The position numbers and the translations under genes are program-made. A DNA stretch of 64,000 nt, from positions 372,001 to 436,000 of the forward strand of contig NZ_SHLD01000001.1 of NCBI RefSeq assembly GCF_004217615.1. The letters are read 5' to 3'. Below, in pieces: positions 36,727 to 46,026 of the stretch. The notes below the pieces were generated by a model. It saw only the letters and a program-made list of their open reading frames with translations. It did not search any database and was not told the DNA's origin. Source of the DNA: Micromonospora kangleipakensis (GTDB taxonomy: Bacteria > Actinomycetota > Actinomycetes > Mycobacteriales > Micromonosporaceae). Every line of letters begins with the position of its first letter. The first letter of the stretch is position 1.

Positions 36727-37139
36727 GCCAGGGGGTTGGGGACGGGGTTGCCGGCGGTGCCGGGGGCGGCGGTGGTGGGGTCGGCCGTGAGGTCGACGAT
36801 CTTGTTGGCGGCGTCTACGTGGACCACCCGGGGCTGGTAGGCGCGGGCCTCGGCGTCGTCCATCTGGCCGTACGAGATGAGGATGACCAGGTCACCAGGG
36901 TGCACCAGGTGCGCGGCGGCGCCGTTGATGCCGATCACGCCGCTGCCCCGCTCACCCGGGATGACGTACGTCTCCAGCCGGGCCCCGTTGGTGATGTCCA
37001 CGATCGCCACCTGCTCCCCGGGGATCAGGTCGGCCGCGTCGAGCAGATCCTCGTCCACGGTCACCGAGCCGACGTAGTGCAGGTCAGCCTGCGTCACCGT
37101 GGCCCGGTGGATCTTCGACTTGAGCATGGTGCGAAGCAT
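36711..37139 (-). CDS. panD: Aspartate 1-decarboxylase
   Basis: 142 residues as a proenzyme. Self-cleavage between Gly and Ser in [11 protein letters not shown] (near residue 24) makes the pyruvoyl group. It opens [19 protein letters not shown] and contains [17 protein letters not shown]. It produces beta-alanine for pantothenate. The last 25 residues form a Pro/Ala/Thr tail encoded by the G-rich 3' tract. It lies 32 bp downstream of panC in the same direction. Confidence 0.95.
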   Translation of the reverse strand: MLRTMLKSKIHRATVTQADLHYVGSVTVDEDLLDAADLIPGEQVAIVDITNGARLETYVIPGERGSGVIGINGAAAHLVHPGDLVILISYGQMDDAEARAYQPRVVHVDAANKIVDLTADPTTAAPGTAGNPVPNPLAATPA

Positions 37140-37171
37140 CGGGCGCCTTTCAACAGGTGTGGTGGTGGGTG

Positions 37172-38023
37172 TCAGGACTGCGGGGCGAGGTGGATCGCCG
37201 TGTTGTCGATCAGCCGAGTGGCGCCGACCCAGGCCGCGACCAGCAGCCGCGCCGGACCGGACACCGGCCCCGGCTCCAGGTCGGCGTCGGTGAGCACCAG
37301 GTAGTCGAGCCGGGCGCCGGGCGTACCGGAGTCGAAGGCCCGGTGGGCCGCGGCCAGCACCGCGCCGGCGTCCCCGCCCTCTTCGGCGGCCGCGACCCCG
37401 GCCCGCAGCGCGGCGGAGAGGCTCAGCGCCGCCGCCCGCTCGGGCGCGGAGAGGTAGCGGTTGCGGCTGGACAGGGCCAGCCCGTCCGGCTCCCGCACGG
37501 TCGGCACGCCGACCACCTCGACCGGCACGTCCAGGTCGCGGACCATCCGCCGGACCAGGGTCAGCTGCTGGTAGTCCTTCTCGCCGAAGAACGCCAGGTC
37601 CGGGCGGGTGAGCTGGAGCAGCTTCATGACCACGGTCAGCACGCCGTGGAAGAAGCCGGGCCGGCTCAGCCCCTCCAGGTCCTCGCCGAGCGGGCCCGGG
37701 TTGAGCCGCACCTTCGGCTCGCCGTCCGGGTACATGTCCGCCACCGAGGGGGCGAAGACCACGTCCGCGCCGGCCCGCCGGCAGACCTCCAGGTCCGCGT
37801 CGAGGGTGCGCGGGTACCGGTCGAAGTCCTCGTTCGGGCCGAACTGGAGCGGGTTCACGAAGATCGTGACGATGACGTGGTCGGCCCGCTCCCGGGCGGC
37901 CCGCAGCAGGGTCTCGTGCCCGGAGTGCAGCGCGCCCATGGTCATCACCACGCCGACCGTGCCGGTCAGCCCGTCCCGCGCCGCCGCCAGCTCCGTGCGC
38001 GTGTGCACCAACTCCGCCGTCAC
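37172..38023 (-). CDS. panC: Pantoate-beta-alanine ligase (pantothenate synthetase)
   Basis: 283 residues from the GTG at 38023, matching the usual start [10 protein letters not shown]-binding [14 protein letters not shown] and [16 protein letters not shown] are conserved. It joins pantoate and beta-alanine. An in-frame GTG at 38074, at the start of repeat unit R4 and overlapping the upstream stop, could add 17 repeat-encoded residues. The SD-like GAAGTGAG before 38023 is formed partly by the repeat's end. Confidence 0.94.
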   Translation of the reverse strand: MTAELVHTRTELAAARDGLTGTVGVVMTMGALHSGHETLLRAARERADHVIVTIFVNPLQFGPNEDFDRYPRTLDADLEVCRRAGADVVFAPSVADMYPDGEPKVRLNPGPLGEDLEGLSRPGFFHGVLTVVMKLLQLTRPDLAFFGEKDYQQLTLVRRMVRDLDVPVEVVGVPTVREPDGLALSSRNRYLSAPERAAALSLSAALRAGVAAAEEGGDAGAVLAAAHRAFDSGTPGARLDYLVLTDADLEPGPVSGPARLLVAAWVGATRLIDNTAIHLAPQS

Positions 38024-38074
38024 CTCACTTCGCGACTGCGGGGCTCGCAAGATCGGCTCACTCCCCACGCTCAC
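38024..38074 (-). repeat. Single repeat unit at the DUF2520 gene stop codon (locus R4)
   Basis: The 47-bp core (38028-38074) has the GATC-type middle. CTCA flanks at 38024-38027 and 38070-38073 are 46 bp apart, exactly as at R3. The upstream gene's TGA is the first TGA of the element, and the element's frame is in frame with panC. Confidence 0.85.
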
Positions 38075-39051
38075 GCCGCCACCTCCCGGTAGGTCCCCCC
38101 GCTCAGCACGTCCAGCAGCGACTCGGCGTCCGCCGGGCGCAGCCGGCCCGCGGCAATTGCACGGTCCGCGGTCCGTCGTGCCAACGCCAGGTAGGGCGCC
38201 ACGGATTCCGGCGCCGTCGCCGCCAGCCGTTCCAGGTGCCGGCGCACGGTGCCCGCGTCGCCCCGGGAGACCGGGCCGGTCAGCGCGTCGTCGCCGAGCC
38301 GCAGGGCGTTCTCCAGCGCCGCCCGGAGCAGCGGGGCGAGCACCTTCTCCGGCCGGTCCACCCCGGCGTCGCGCAGCCGGTCGGCCGCCTCGTTGACCAG
38401 GGTGACCAGGTGGTTCGCGCCGTGCGCCAGGGCCGCGTGGTACAGCGGCCGGTCCGCCTCCGCCACCCACTCCGGCACGCCGCCGAGGTCCGCCACCAGC
38501 CGGGCGGCGAACGGGCGCAGCTCCGCCGGCGCGGTCACCCCGTACGAGATGCCGGCGAGGCGGGTCAGGTCGTCCGGCGTACCGGTGAAGGTCATCGCCG
38601 GGTGCAGCGCGAGCGGCCGGGCGCCGACGGCGGCGGCCGGGGCGAGGACCGCCAGCCCGTGCGCGCCGGAGGTGTGCGCGACCACCTGGCCGGGGCGCAG
38701 CGCCCCGGTCTCGGCCAGGCCGGCGACCACGCCCGCCAGGGCGTCGTCCGGCACCGCCACGATCAGCAGGTCGGTGGCGGCGCGGGCGACCGAGGTCGCG
38801 GACCGGTTCGGGGTCTCGGGGAGCAGCAGCGCCATCCGGGCCTTCACGGCGCCGGAGATGCCGGAGGCGGCGACCATCCGGTGGCCGGCGGCGGCGAGGG
38901 CCGCGCCGAGCACGGCGCCCACCCGACCGGCGCCGATCACGCCGACGGTGAGGGTGCGGGGAAAGACCAGCGGGGCGCCGGAAGAGGCGCCGCCCGACGG
39001 TACGGCGGGCCCGTGCGGGGCGGCCGTACGCGGGCGCAGCGGTGCGCTCAT
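38071..39051 (-). CDS. Rossmann-like and DUF2520 domain protein (candidate ketopantoate reductase)
   Basis: 326 residues from the ATG at 39051. The N-terminal NAD(P)-binding fold [21 protein letters not shown] (about 44-64) is followed by [14 protein letters not shown] and HTSGAHG, then a helical DUF2520 domain ([23 protein letters not shown]). The family resembles ketopantoate reductases and, as I recall, includes PanG of Francisella. Its position directly before panC and panD supports a pantothenate role, replacing PanE. Its stop is the start of repeat unit R4. Confidence 0.8.
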   Translation of the reverse strand: MSAPLRPRTAAPHGPAVPSGGASSGAPLVFPRTLTVGVIGAGRVGAVLGAALAAAGHRMVAASGISGAVKARMALLLPETPNRSATSVARAATDLLIVAVPDDALAGVVAGLAETGALRPGQVVAHTSGAHGLAVLAPAAAVGARPLALHPAMTFTGTPDDLTRLAGISYGVTAPAELRPFAARLVADLGGVPEWVAEADRPLYHAALAHGANHLVTLVNEAADRLRDAGVDRPEKVLAPLLRAALENALRLGDDALTGPVSRGDAGTVRRHLERLAATAPESVAPYLALARRTADRAIAAGRLRPADAESLLDVLSGGTYREVAA

Positions 39052-39178
39052 GGCAATCGATCCAGTCCTGCGAGTGGGTACCGGTCGACCGCAAGTATGC
39101 GCCGGGGTTACGGAACGAAAACAAGCATGTGTGAAAACCTTCACCGGGCGTGTGGAAGGCGGAATTTCGGGGCACCGC

Positions 39179-39184
39179 TACGGT
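39179..39184 (+). promoter_or_regulatory. -10 hexamer TACGGT (leaderless) of the gene starting at 39191
   Basis: It lies at -12 to -7 relative to the GTG at 39191. Confidence 0.5.
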
Positions 39185-39190
39185 CGGCGG

Positions 39191-40222
39191 GTGACCTCTT
39201 CCGCGGAGCTGCTGCCCTGGCGGGTGGCGATGGAGCAGGCGCTCTACGGGCCGGGCGGCTTCTTCGTCTCCGGGCCTGGCCCGGCCGCCCACTTCCGCAC
39301 CAGCGTGCACGCCTCCCCGATCTTCGCCGCCGCCCTGTTCCGCCTCCTCGGCCGGGTCGACGCCGCGCTCGGCCACCCGTGCCGTCTCGACGTCGTGGAC
39401 GTGGGCGCGGGGCGGGGTGAGCTCCTGGGTGCGCTGCTGACGCTGGCCGCCGCCGAGCCGGGTGCCGGGACGCCGCCGCTGCGGGACCGGCTGCGGCTGA
39501 CGGCGGTCGAGCGGGCGGGACGGCCGGACGGCCTGCCGGACGACATCGCCTGGGTGAGCGAGATCCCGAACGGGACCGTGGGGCTGTCGGTCGCGACGGA
39601 GTGGCTGGACAACGTGCCGCTGGACCTCGCCGTACGGGCCCGGGACGGCTGGCGGTACCTGCTGGTCGACCCGACAACCGGGGTGGAGGCGCCGGGTGAG
39701 CGGGTGGACCCGGCCGACGCCGACTGGCTCGACCGGTGGTGGCCCGCCGCCGGGGCGGACAGCCTGGCCGAGATCGGGCGCAGCCGGGACGTGGCGTGGG
39801 CCGGCGCGGTCGGCAGCGTCGACCGGGGACTGGCCGTGGCCGTCGACTACGGGCACCAGCGCGACGACCGGCCGGTGGCCGGGAGCCTCACCGGGTACCG
39901 CGGCGGGCGGCAGGTGGTGCCGGTGCCGGACGGGTCGTGCGACGTCACCGCGCACGTCGCCGTGGACTCGGTCGCCTCCGCCGGTGCGCGGGTCGCCCGG
40001 TGCGCGTACACCCTGGTCCCGCAGCGGGAGGCGCTGCGGGCGCTCGGGGCCGACGGCGGGCGACCACCGCTGAGCCTGGCCGCCAGCGACCCGGCCGGCT
40101 ACGTGCGGGCGCTCGCCGCCGCCTCGACGGCGGCCGAGCTGACCGACCCGGCCGGGCTCGGCGGGCACTGGTGGCTGCTGCAACCGGTCGGCGTCGCCCT
40201 CGATCCCTTCATGGCACGATGA
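39191..40222 (+). CDS. SAM-dependent methyltransferase, MidA/NDUFAF7-like
   Basis: 343 residues, GTG start supported by the leaderless hexamer. It begins [43 protein letters not shown], the signature opening of the DUF185/MidA family, with SAM motif [14 protein letters not shown] and the late [15 protein letters not shown]. The mitochondrial member NDUFAF7 dimethylates an Arg of complex I subunit NDUFS2. This gene is coupled (ATGA) to a nuoD homologue, the bacterial NDUFS2, which strongly suggests the same substrate here. Confidence 0.82.
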   Translation: MTSSAELLPWRVAMEQALYGPGGFFVSGPGPAAHFRTSVHASPIFAAALFRLLGRVDAALGHPCRLDVVDVGAGRGELLGALLTLAAAEPGAGTPPLRDRLRLTAVERAGRPDGLPDDIAWVSEIPNGTVGLSVATEWLDNVPLDLAVRARDGWRYLLVDPTTGVEAPGERVDPADADWLDRWWPAAGADSLAEIGRSRDVAWAGAVGSVDRGLAVAVDYGHQRDDRPVAGSLTGYRGGRQVVPVPDGSCDVTAHVAVDSVASAGARVARCAYTLVPQREALRALGADGGRPPLSLAASDPAGYVRALAAASTAAELTDPAGLGGHWWLLQPVGVALDPFMAR

Positions 40223-41388
40223 CGGACATGACCACGGACGCCGGCGACCTCCGCGAACTGACCGTCGGCACCGGCGCGGGCGGCGAGCAGCTCGGCACCG
40301 ACATGGTGCTCAACATCGGCCCGCAGCACCCGTCCACGCACGGCGTGCTCCGGCTGAAGCTGGTGCTCGACGGCGAGCGGGTGGTCTCCGCCGACCCGAT
40401 CGTCGGCTACATGCACCGGGGGGCGGAGAAGCTCTTCGAGGTCCGCGACTACCGGCAGATCATCGTGCTGGCCAACCGGCACGACTGGCTCTCCGCCTTC
40501 TCCAACGAGCTGGGCGTGGTGCTCGCCGTCGAACGGCTGATGGGCATGGAGGTGCCGGAGCGGGCGGTCTGGCTGCGGATGGCGCTCGCCGAGCTGAACC
40601 GGGTGCTCAACCATCTGATGTTCCTCGGCTCGTACCCACTGGAGATCGGCGCGATCACCCCCGTCTTCTACGCGTTCCGCGAGCGGGAGACGATCCAGGC
40701 GGTGATGGAGGAGGTCTCCGGGGGCCGGATCCACTACATGTTCAACCGGGTCGGCGGCCTCAAGGAGGAGGTGCCGGCCGGCTGGACCGGCCGGGCCCGC
40801 GCCGCGATCGGCGAGGTACGCCGCCGGCTGCCCGACCTGGACCACCTCATCCGACGCAACGAGATCTTCCTGGCCCGCACCGTCGGGGTGGGGGTGCTGT
40901 CGGCCGCCGACGCCGCCGCGTTCGGCGCGTCCGGGCCGGTCGCCCGGGCCTCCGGCCTCGACCTGGACCTGCGCCGGGACGAGCCCTACCTGGCGTACGA
41001 CCAGCTCGACGTGCCCGTGGTCACCAAGACCGCCGGGGACTGCCACGCCCGCTTCGAGGTGCTGCTCGACCAGGTGTACGTCTCGCTGGACCTCGCCGAG
41101 CAGTGCCTGGACCGGGTGGACCGGCTCACCGGGCCGGTGAACACCCGGCTGCCCAAGGTGGTCAAGGCGCCCGAGGGGCACACCTACGCCTGGACCGAGA
41201 ACCCGCTCGGCATCAACGGCTACTACCTGGTCTCCCGGGGCGAGAAGACCCCGTGGCGGCTCAAGCTGCGCACCGCCTCGTACGCCAACGTGCAGGCGCT
41301 GGCCACCCTGCTCCCCGGCTGCCTGGTGCCGGACCTGATCGCCATCCTCGGCTCGATGTTCTTCGTGGTCGGCGACATCGACAAGTAG
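40219..41388 (+). CDS. nuoD2: NADH-quinone oxidoreductase subunit D (lone copy)
   Basis: 389 residues. The 49-kDa subunit family forms the quinone-binding chamber of complex [16 protein letters not shown] and [12 protein letters not shown] (R67) are conserved. The ATG overlaps the methyltransferase stop. No other nuo gene is nearby, so it is either a second copy or part of a partial complex. It converges with the repeat-rich membrane protein gene. Confidence 0.9.
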   Translation: MTDMTTDAGDLRELTVGTGAGGEQLGTDMVLNIGPQHPSTHGVLRLKLVLDGERVVSADPIVGYMHRGAEKLFEVRDYRQIIVLANRHDWLSAFSNELGVVLAVERLMGMEVPERAVWLRMALAELNRVLNHLMFLGSYPLEIGAITPVFYAFRERETIQAVMEEVSGGRIHYMFNRVGGLKEEVPAGWTGRARAAIGEVRRRLPDLDHLIRRNEIFLARTVGVGVLSAADAAAFGASGPVARASGLDLDLRRDEPYLAYDQLDVPVVTKTAGDCHARFEVLLDQVYVSLDLAEQCLDRVDRLTGPVNTRLPKVVKAPEGHTYAWTENPLGINGYYLVSRGEKTPWRLKLRTASYANVQALATLLPGCLVPDLIAILGSMFFVVGDIDK

Positions 41389-41401
41389 CCGCGGGGGGCG
41401 G

Positions 41402-43168
41402 TCAGCGCCAGCGGTCGGCGGACCGCGCCCCACCGGCGCGCGGCACGTCGTCCTGCGGCGGGTAGCCGTACCGCTCCTCGCCGCGCGGCCGGCCGTACCG
41501 CACCGGCTCGGGCTCGGCCGCCCGCCAGTCGCCCGCCGACTGCGCGGAGCGCTGCGCCGGGGGACGCCACTCGTCGGGTACGGGCACCCCGCCGGCCGGG
41601 AGCGCCGGGCGGCTCTCCTCGGACCAGCCGCCACCCCAGCCGGGCTCGGCGTCCCGGTCCTGGTCGCGGCGCGGCTCGCCACGGCGTACCGACGCCCAAC
41701 GGTCCTCGACCCGGAACTCCGTGCCGACGCCGTCGGCGTGCACCGCCGCGCGCCGCTCACCGACCCGCACCTCGCGGCCGTGCTCGTCGTCGCGGACCGA
41801 GGCCCAGCGGTCCCCGGCGCGCAGCTCCGACCAGTAGTCGCCGTCCGGGTCGTCCGACGCCGGGACGGTGGCCCGGCCGGGCTGCTCGGACGCGCCCCAG
41901 GCGCGGGCCTCCGGGGCGGCGTACGGCTCATCCGCACCGGCCCAGGACCGGTCGTCACCCGAGGCGCCCTGGCCGGCCCACGACCGGTCGTCACGCGCCC
42001 CGCCCTGACCCGCCCACGACCGGTCGTCACGCGGCGCGTCCTGGCCCGCTCCCCAGCCCCGGTCGTCGCGCGGCGCGCCCGCTCCCCAGCCCCGGTCGTC
42101 GCGCGGCGTGCCCGCTCCCGTCCGGTCGTCCTGGGCCGCCCCGGCCCAGCGATGCTCGTCGGCCGGGGCACCGGGCCACGACCGGTCGTCCCGGGCGGCT
42201 CCCGGCCCGGACCAGGCACGGTCCTCGCGGGCACCGGCCTGAGCGGCCCGCGACCGGTCGTCGGCCGACCAGGCCCGGTCCTCCTCCGGCTCCCGGTGAC
42301 CGGCCCACGAGCGCTCCTCCGGCTCCGCACCGCCCCAGGGCCGCTCCTCCGGGGCCGGGGACCGCCGGCCGGCGTACCCGCCGCCGTAGCGGTTGCCGGC
42401 CACCGGGTCGGCGCCGTCCACGATGGTGTGCCGGGTGGTGACGTGCACGGTCTCGGTGTGGTGCACCACCCCGACCTGGCGCGGGGCCGGCTCCGGGCGG
42501 GCCTCCGGCTCGGCGGCGCGCGGGGCGCCGTACACGCCGGCCTGGGGGCGTTCGGCGGCGTAGCCGGCGGGGCGTTCGGCGGCGTACCGGCCGGCGGGCT
42601 GGGGGCGGCGGACCGCCTCCTCCTCGTCACGGCGGTCGCCGGCGGATTGTCCCCAGCCGGTCGGGGCCTCGTCCTGGGCGGCGTAGCGGCCCCGGCCCGG
42701 CGCGTCGTCGTACGTCTCGGCGGCCGGCACCCGGGCGCGGCCGCCGGCCTGCTCCTCGGCGGCCGCGGCGGAGATGCCCGCGGCGGCGGCGATGCCGGCG
42801 GCCGCGACGTCCAGCCGGCGCCGCAGCGCGGTCACCGACTCCTGGGCGCGCTGGGCCTGGTCGAGCGCCTGGTTGCCGCGCTGCGCGGCGGCCACGATCT
42901 CGCCGCGCAACTCCCGGCGCAGCTGCTCGATCTCGTCGAGCAGGTGCTCGGAGCCCGGCGACTCGCCGCCCTCGCCGCGCAGCGCGATGGAGAGACCGAT
43001 CAGCACGACGGCCAGGATGGCCAGCACGGCGCCGAAGCGCAGCGGGCCGTTGCCGTCGGCGACGAGGAGGATCAGCGCCGCCATGGGCGCGAACGCCACA
43101 CCGATCCAGAACAGGACGGTGAGCAGCGGCGAAGTGCGCTTCTCGGCGGGCGCAACGGGGGCGGGCAT
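41402..43168 (-). CDS. Membrane protein with long DR-W-AG repeat tail
   Basis: 588 residues from the ATG at 43168. Two N-terminal spans (about 15-35 and 42-62) are followed by a coiled-coil (LLDEIEQLRRELRGEIVAAAQRGNQALDQA) and then a very long charged tail. Between roughly residues 265 and 415 the tail repeats units of the type RDDRSWAGQG with W every 8-15 residues. A later part has DRWASVRDDE and EDRWASVRRGE, suggesting a second repeat type. It is probably intrinsically disordered. Function unknown; repeat number may vary between strains. Confidence 0.75.
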   Translation of the reverse strand: MPAPVAPAEKRTSPLLTVLFWIGVAFAPMAALILLVADGNGPLRFGAVLAILAVVLIGLSIALRGEGGESPGSEHLLDEIEQLRRELRGEIVAAAQRGNQALDQAQRAQESVTALRRRLDVAAAGIAAAAGISAAAAEEQAGGRARVPAAETYDDAPGRGRYAAQDEAPTGWGQSAGDRRDEEEAVRRPQPAGRYAAERPAGYAAERPQAGVYGAPRAAEPEARPEPAPRQVGVVHHTETVHVTTRHTIVDGADPVAGNRYGGGYAGRRSPAPEERPWGGAEPEERSWAGHREPEEDRAWSADDRSRAAQAGAREDRAWSGPGAARDDRSWPGAPADEHRWAGAAQDDRTGAGTPRDDRGWGAGAPRDDRGWGAGQDAPRDDRSWAGQGGARDDRSWAGQGASGDDRSWAGADEPYAAPEARAWGASEQPGRATVPASDDPDGDYWSELRAGDRWASVRDDEHGREVRVGERRAAVHADGVGTEFRVEDRWASVRRGEPRRDQDRDAEPGWGGGWSEESRPALPAGGVPVPDEWRPPAQRSAQSAGDWRAAEPEPVRYGRPRGEERYGYPPQDDVPRAGGARSADRWR

Positions 43169-43303
43169 GGCTGTGCAGAGTACCGAGAGTTCCCCTGGCA
43201 GGGAACGGGCCGAACGCACCGATTCAGCAGGGACGCCGCACCCGTCACCCCGACCGCGGACGGTCGCCGACGGGCCACCCGGGCCCGTCGGCGACCGGTC
43301 GGG

Positions 43304-44311
43304 TCAGCTGGCGGCGAGCGCCCCGTCCGAGGAGAAGACCAGGCCCACGCTCGCCTGGCCGGTCTTCAGGGCGTTCTTGGTCTGCGGACCGCCGGCGTCC
43401 AGCGAGCTGAACGAGCCGGCCTTGAAGTTGTAGACCTCGACCAGGCCGGCCTGGCACTTCGGCCGCTGCGGGCACTCCGGCGGGCCGGCCAGCACGGTCG
43501 CCTGGCCGGAGCACTTGCTCGCCAGGTCGGAGAGCGTGGCCACCTTGTACTTGTCCGCGAACGCCTTGGTGACGGCGAACGCGTTCTGGTCCTGCGCGGC
43601 GGACGGCTTGCCGAAGGTGATCCCGGCCTTGTCGCCCTCCGCCTTCAGCGCGCTGACCGTCTTGTCCAGCTCGGGCGCGGAGACCGGCTGGGCGTCCTTG
43701 CCGTTGGCCTTGGTGTTGAGGAACTCGGCCATGGTGGCCGCGTACTCCGGGACGACCTGGATCTCGCCCTTGGCCAGGGCGGGCTCGTAGAGCTCGCGGT
43801 TGCCGATCGTCTGCACCTTGACCTGGTAACCGGCCGCGGTCAGCGCGATCTTGTAGAGCTCGGCGATGGTCTGACTCTCGCTGAAGTTGCCCGCGCCGAC
43901 CGTGATCGAGCCGCCCGGCCCCTGCTCGATGCCCTCGGTCAGGTCGTTGGAGTCGGCGAACTCCTTCGCCGCGACCTGCGGGGTCTGGCGCTCCACGTCG
44001 ACGGACTTGTTCAGCTCGATCAGCTTCGGCGTGTCCAGCTTCTCGGAGACCTTGTCCAGCGCGGCGACGAGCTGCGGGCTGGCCGCCTTCGCGTTGATGG
44101 CCGGGATGACGTTGTCGGTGTTCTGGAGCTTCTTGTCGTCGGTGAGGACGACCAGCTGGTCACCCTTGACCGGGGCGCAACCGGCTCCGGAGGCGCCCTT
44201 CTCGGGCGCGTCGGTGCCGGAGGACCCGGCGCCACCACAACCGGTCAGGAGCCCGGCCGCGGTGAGGGCGCCGACCGCCCCGACAGCCAGGCGTGTACGT
44301 GCGCGCATCAT
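43304..44311 (-). CDS. Osmoprotectant ABC transporter substrate-binding lipoprotein, circularly permuted
   Basis: 335 residues; lipobox LLTGC. In ProX/OpuC-type proteins the chain starts with a segment like ITVGAGNFSESQTIAELY and ends with one like LVVLTDDKKLQNTDNVIP...LNKSVDVERQTPQVAAKEFADSN. Here the latter (about residues 50-125) comes first, right after the lipobox linker. The former follows (from about 133), and the chain stops at GLVFSSDGALAAS, where the C-terminal segment normally begins. Fold and ligand (glycine betaine, choline or similar) are inferred from the family. It has its own 185-bp upstream region. Confidence 0.88.
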   Translation of the reverse strand: MMRARTRLAVGAVGALTAAGLLTGCGGAGSSGTDAPEKGASGAGCAPVKGDQLVVLTDDKKLQNTDNVIPAINAKAASPQLVAALDKVSEKLDTPKLIELNKSVDVERQTPQVAAKEFADSNDLTEGIEQGPGGSITVGAGNFSESQTIAELYKIALTAAGYQVKVQTIGNRELYEPALAKGEIQVVPEYAATMAEFLNTKANGKDAQPVSAPELDKTVSALKAEGDKAGITFGKPSAAQDQNAFAVTKAFADKYKVATLSDLASKCSGQATVLAGPPECPQRPKCQAGLVEVYNFKAGSFSSLDAGGPQTKNALKTGQASVGLVFSSDGALAAS

Positions 44312-44496
44312 GCCCGCCTTCCGTGTCCCGGCGCGGCCCCTTCGGGCCGGCCGCGTGTCCGACGGGCGATCGGTCTGTGAACGCCCGCGAAGTCCACCCA
44401 ACATCTTTCCCGGAGGCACCGACAACATGTGGCGACCTTCGTCACCGGATCGTCACCGTCACCTCCGGCACGAGCGGTTCGGGGCGTACCGGCGGA

Positions 44497-45222
44497 TCAG
44501 CCGCCCCCGGCGACGGCGTCCGCCGCCCGGCGGTCCGCCCCGCGCCGGGCGCGGCGCAGCGGTCGGGGGGTGACCACCCGCTCGACCAGCGCGAGGAGCA
44601 GCTCCACCAGCACGGCGAGCCCGGCCACCAGCACGCCGCCGGCGATGATCTGGCCACCGCCGGCCGCGATGTCGAGCCCGAAGCCGGCCCGGATGATCTG
44701 GCCCAGCCCGCCGCCGTTGACGAAGGAGGCCAGCGCCGCGGTGGCGACCACCTGCACGGCGGCGGTCCGGAAGCCGGCGGCCAGGTACGGCACGGCGAGC
44801 GGCAGCTCCACCCGGCGCAGCAGCTGCCCGCCGGAGAGTCCCATCCCGCGCGCCGCGTCCCGGGCCTCCGGGTCGGCCTGCCGCACCCCGGTGTACGCGT
44901 TCGCCAGCAGCGGGGGCACCGCGAAGACGGCCAGCGCGGCCACCACCGACGGCCGGCCGAACCCGAGGAAGGTCAGCGGCAGGATGGTCAGCAGGGCCAG
45001 GGTCGGGATCGCCAGGCTGACGTTCGAGACCAGCAGCACCGCGCCGCCGCCCCGGCCGGTGTGCCCGAGCCAGAGCCCGATCGGCCAGGCCACCAGGCAG
45101 CCCAGCAGCACCGCCGCAGCGGACATGCTCAGGTGCTCGCCGAGCCGGTCCAGGATGCCGCCCGGGTTCGTCCAGTTCAGCGGGTCGTTCAGCCAGCGCA
45201 CGGCCTGTTCGATCGCGTTCAC
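44497..45222 (-). CDS. Osmoprotectant ABC transporter permease
   Basis: 241 residues, GTG start, about six membrane spans. It contains the inner-membrane coupling loop EARDAARGMGLSGGQLLRRVELPLAVPYLAAGFR (ATPase contact) and NLxNT-like openings of OpuC permeases. The C-terminus is basic (RPLRRARRGADRR). It forms a transporter with the second permease, the binding protein and the ATPase. Between it and the upstream permease lies repeat locus R5, whose last spacer reproduces the sequence before this gene's start. Confidence 0.88.
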   Translation of the reverse strand: MNAIEQAVRWLNDPLNWTNPGGILDRLGEHLSMSAAAVLLGCLVAWPIGLWLGHTGRGGGAVLLVSNVSLAIPTLALLTILPLTFLGFGRPSVVAALAVFAVPPLLANAYTGVRQADPEARDAARGMGLSGGQLLRRVELPLAVPYLAAGFRTAAVQVVATAALASFVNGGGLGQIIRAGFGLDIAAGGGQIIAGGVLVAGLAVLVELLLALVERVVTPRPLRRARRGADRRAADAVAGGG

Positions 45223-45341
45223 CGTGCCGGCCTTCCGTTCGCGACTGCGGGGCTCCGCTCCGCTGCACTCCTCGCGCTCACCGTGCCGGCCTTCCGTTCG
45301 CGACTGCGGGGGCTCCGCTGCGCTGCACTCCTCGCGCTCAC
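45223..45341 (-). repeat. Two-copy repeat at the permease stop codon (locus R5)
   Basis: Two units (cores 45237-45281 and 45296-45341) share the GTGAGCGCGAGGAGTG start and CCCCGCAGTCGCGAAC end but have a different middle (CAGCGGAGCGGAG type). Each is followed by the same 14-bp spacer ending CACG. The upstream permease TGA is the first TGA of the array. Confidence 0.85.
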
Positions 45342-46024
45342 GAGACGCGCCCGCGCAGCCATGGGGTGAGCAGCCGGCCGACCCCGGCCAGGACCAGGTC
45401 CAGCACCAGCGCGAGCAGGACGCAGAGGAGCGTGCCGGTCATGATCTGCGCCTTGTAGAAGTTGTTCTGGAAGCCGGCGAAGATGAGCTGCCCCAGCCCG
45501 CCGCGACCGACGACCACCCCGACCGTGACCAGCGCCACCGTGGAGACGGTGGCCAGCCGCAGCCCGGTGAGGATGCCGGGCAGGGCCAGCGGCAGGTCGA
45601 TTCGGAACAGCCGGCGCCAGCGGCCGTACCCCATCCCCTCGGCGGCCTCGCGGACCTCGGGGGGCACCTGGTTCAACCCGGCCATCGCGTTGCGGACGAT
45701 CACCAGCAGGGCGTAGAGCACCACCACGCTGAGCACGGTCACCACGCCGATGCCCAGGTAGGGCGCGAGGAAGGCGAAGAGCGCCAGCGAGGGGACCGTG
45801 TAGAGCACGCCGGTGAGGGCCAGGATCGGCCCGGCGAGCGACCGGAACCAGTACGCCGCCACCGCCAGCGGCAGCGCCACCACCGCGGCGATCAGCACCG
45901 CCCGGGCGGTCAGCGAGGCGTGCTCGCGCAGCGCGGCGAGGATCGTGTCAGAGTTGTCCCGCACGTACTGCCACGAGAACCACGGGTTCTCCGGCTCGGC
46001 CCGGTAGCTCAGGTGGAGGGACAC
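45338..46024 (-). CDS. Osmoprotectant ABC transporter permease
   Basis: 228 residues, six predicted spans, with the EAA-type loop EVREAAEGMGYGRWRRLFRIDLPLALPGILTGLR. The GTG at 46024 is supported by TAACGT at exactly -12 to -7. Only two bases separate it from the GTG of the divergent ATPase gene, so each promoter must lie in the other gene. The stop codon is shared with repeat locus R5. Confidence 0.88.
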   Translation of the reverse strand: MSLHLSYRAEPENPWFSWQYVRDNSDTILAALREHASLTARAVLIAAVVALPLAVAAYWFRSLAGPILALTGVLYTVPSLALFAFLAPYLGIGVVTVLSVVVLYALLVIVRNAMAGLNQVPPEVREAAEGMGYGRWRRLFRIDLPLALPGILTGLRLATVSTVALVTVGVVVGRGGLGQLIFAGFQNNFYKAQIMTGTLLCVLLALVLDLVLAGVGRLLTPWLRGRVS

Positions 46025-46026
46025 AG

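Noticed and set aside
37172..40183. 1003-residue minus-strand frame running from panC past the DUF2520 gene into the methyltransferase region
   Set aside because: Only its C-terminal part is panC. Upstream it passes through the DUF2520 gene in the wrong frame and lies antisense to the MidA-like gene, with Arg/Gly/Pro-rich nonsense.
40219..41388. Start of a full nuo operon
   Set aside because: Neighbouring genes on both sides are unrelated; only subunit D is present.
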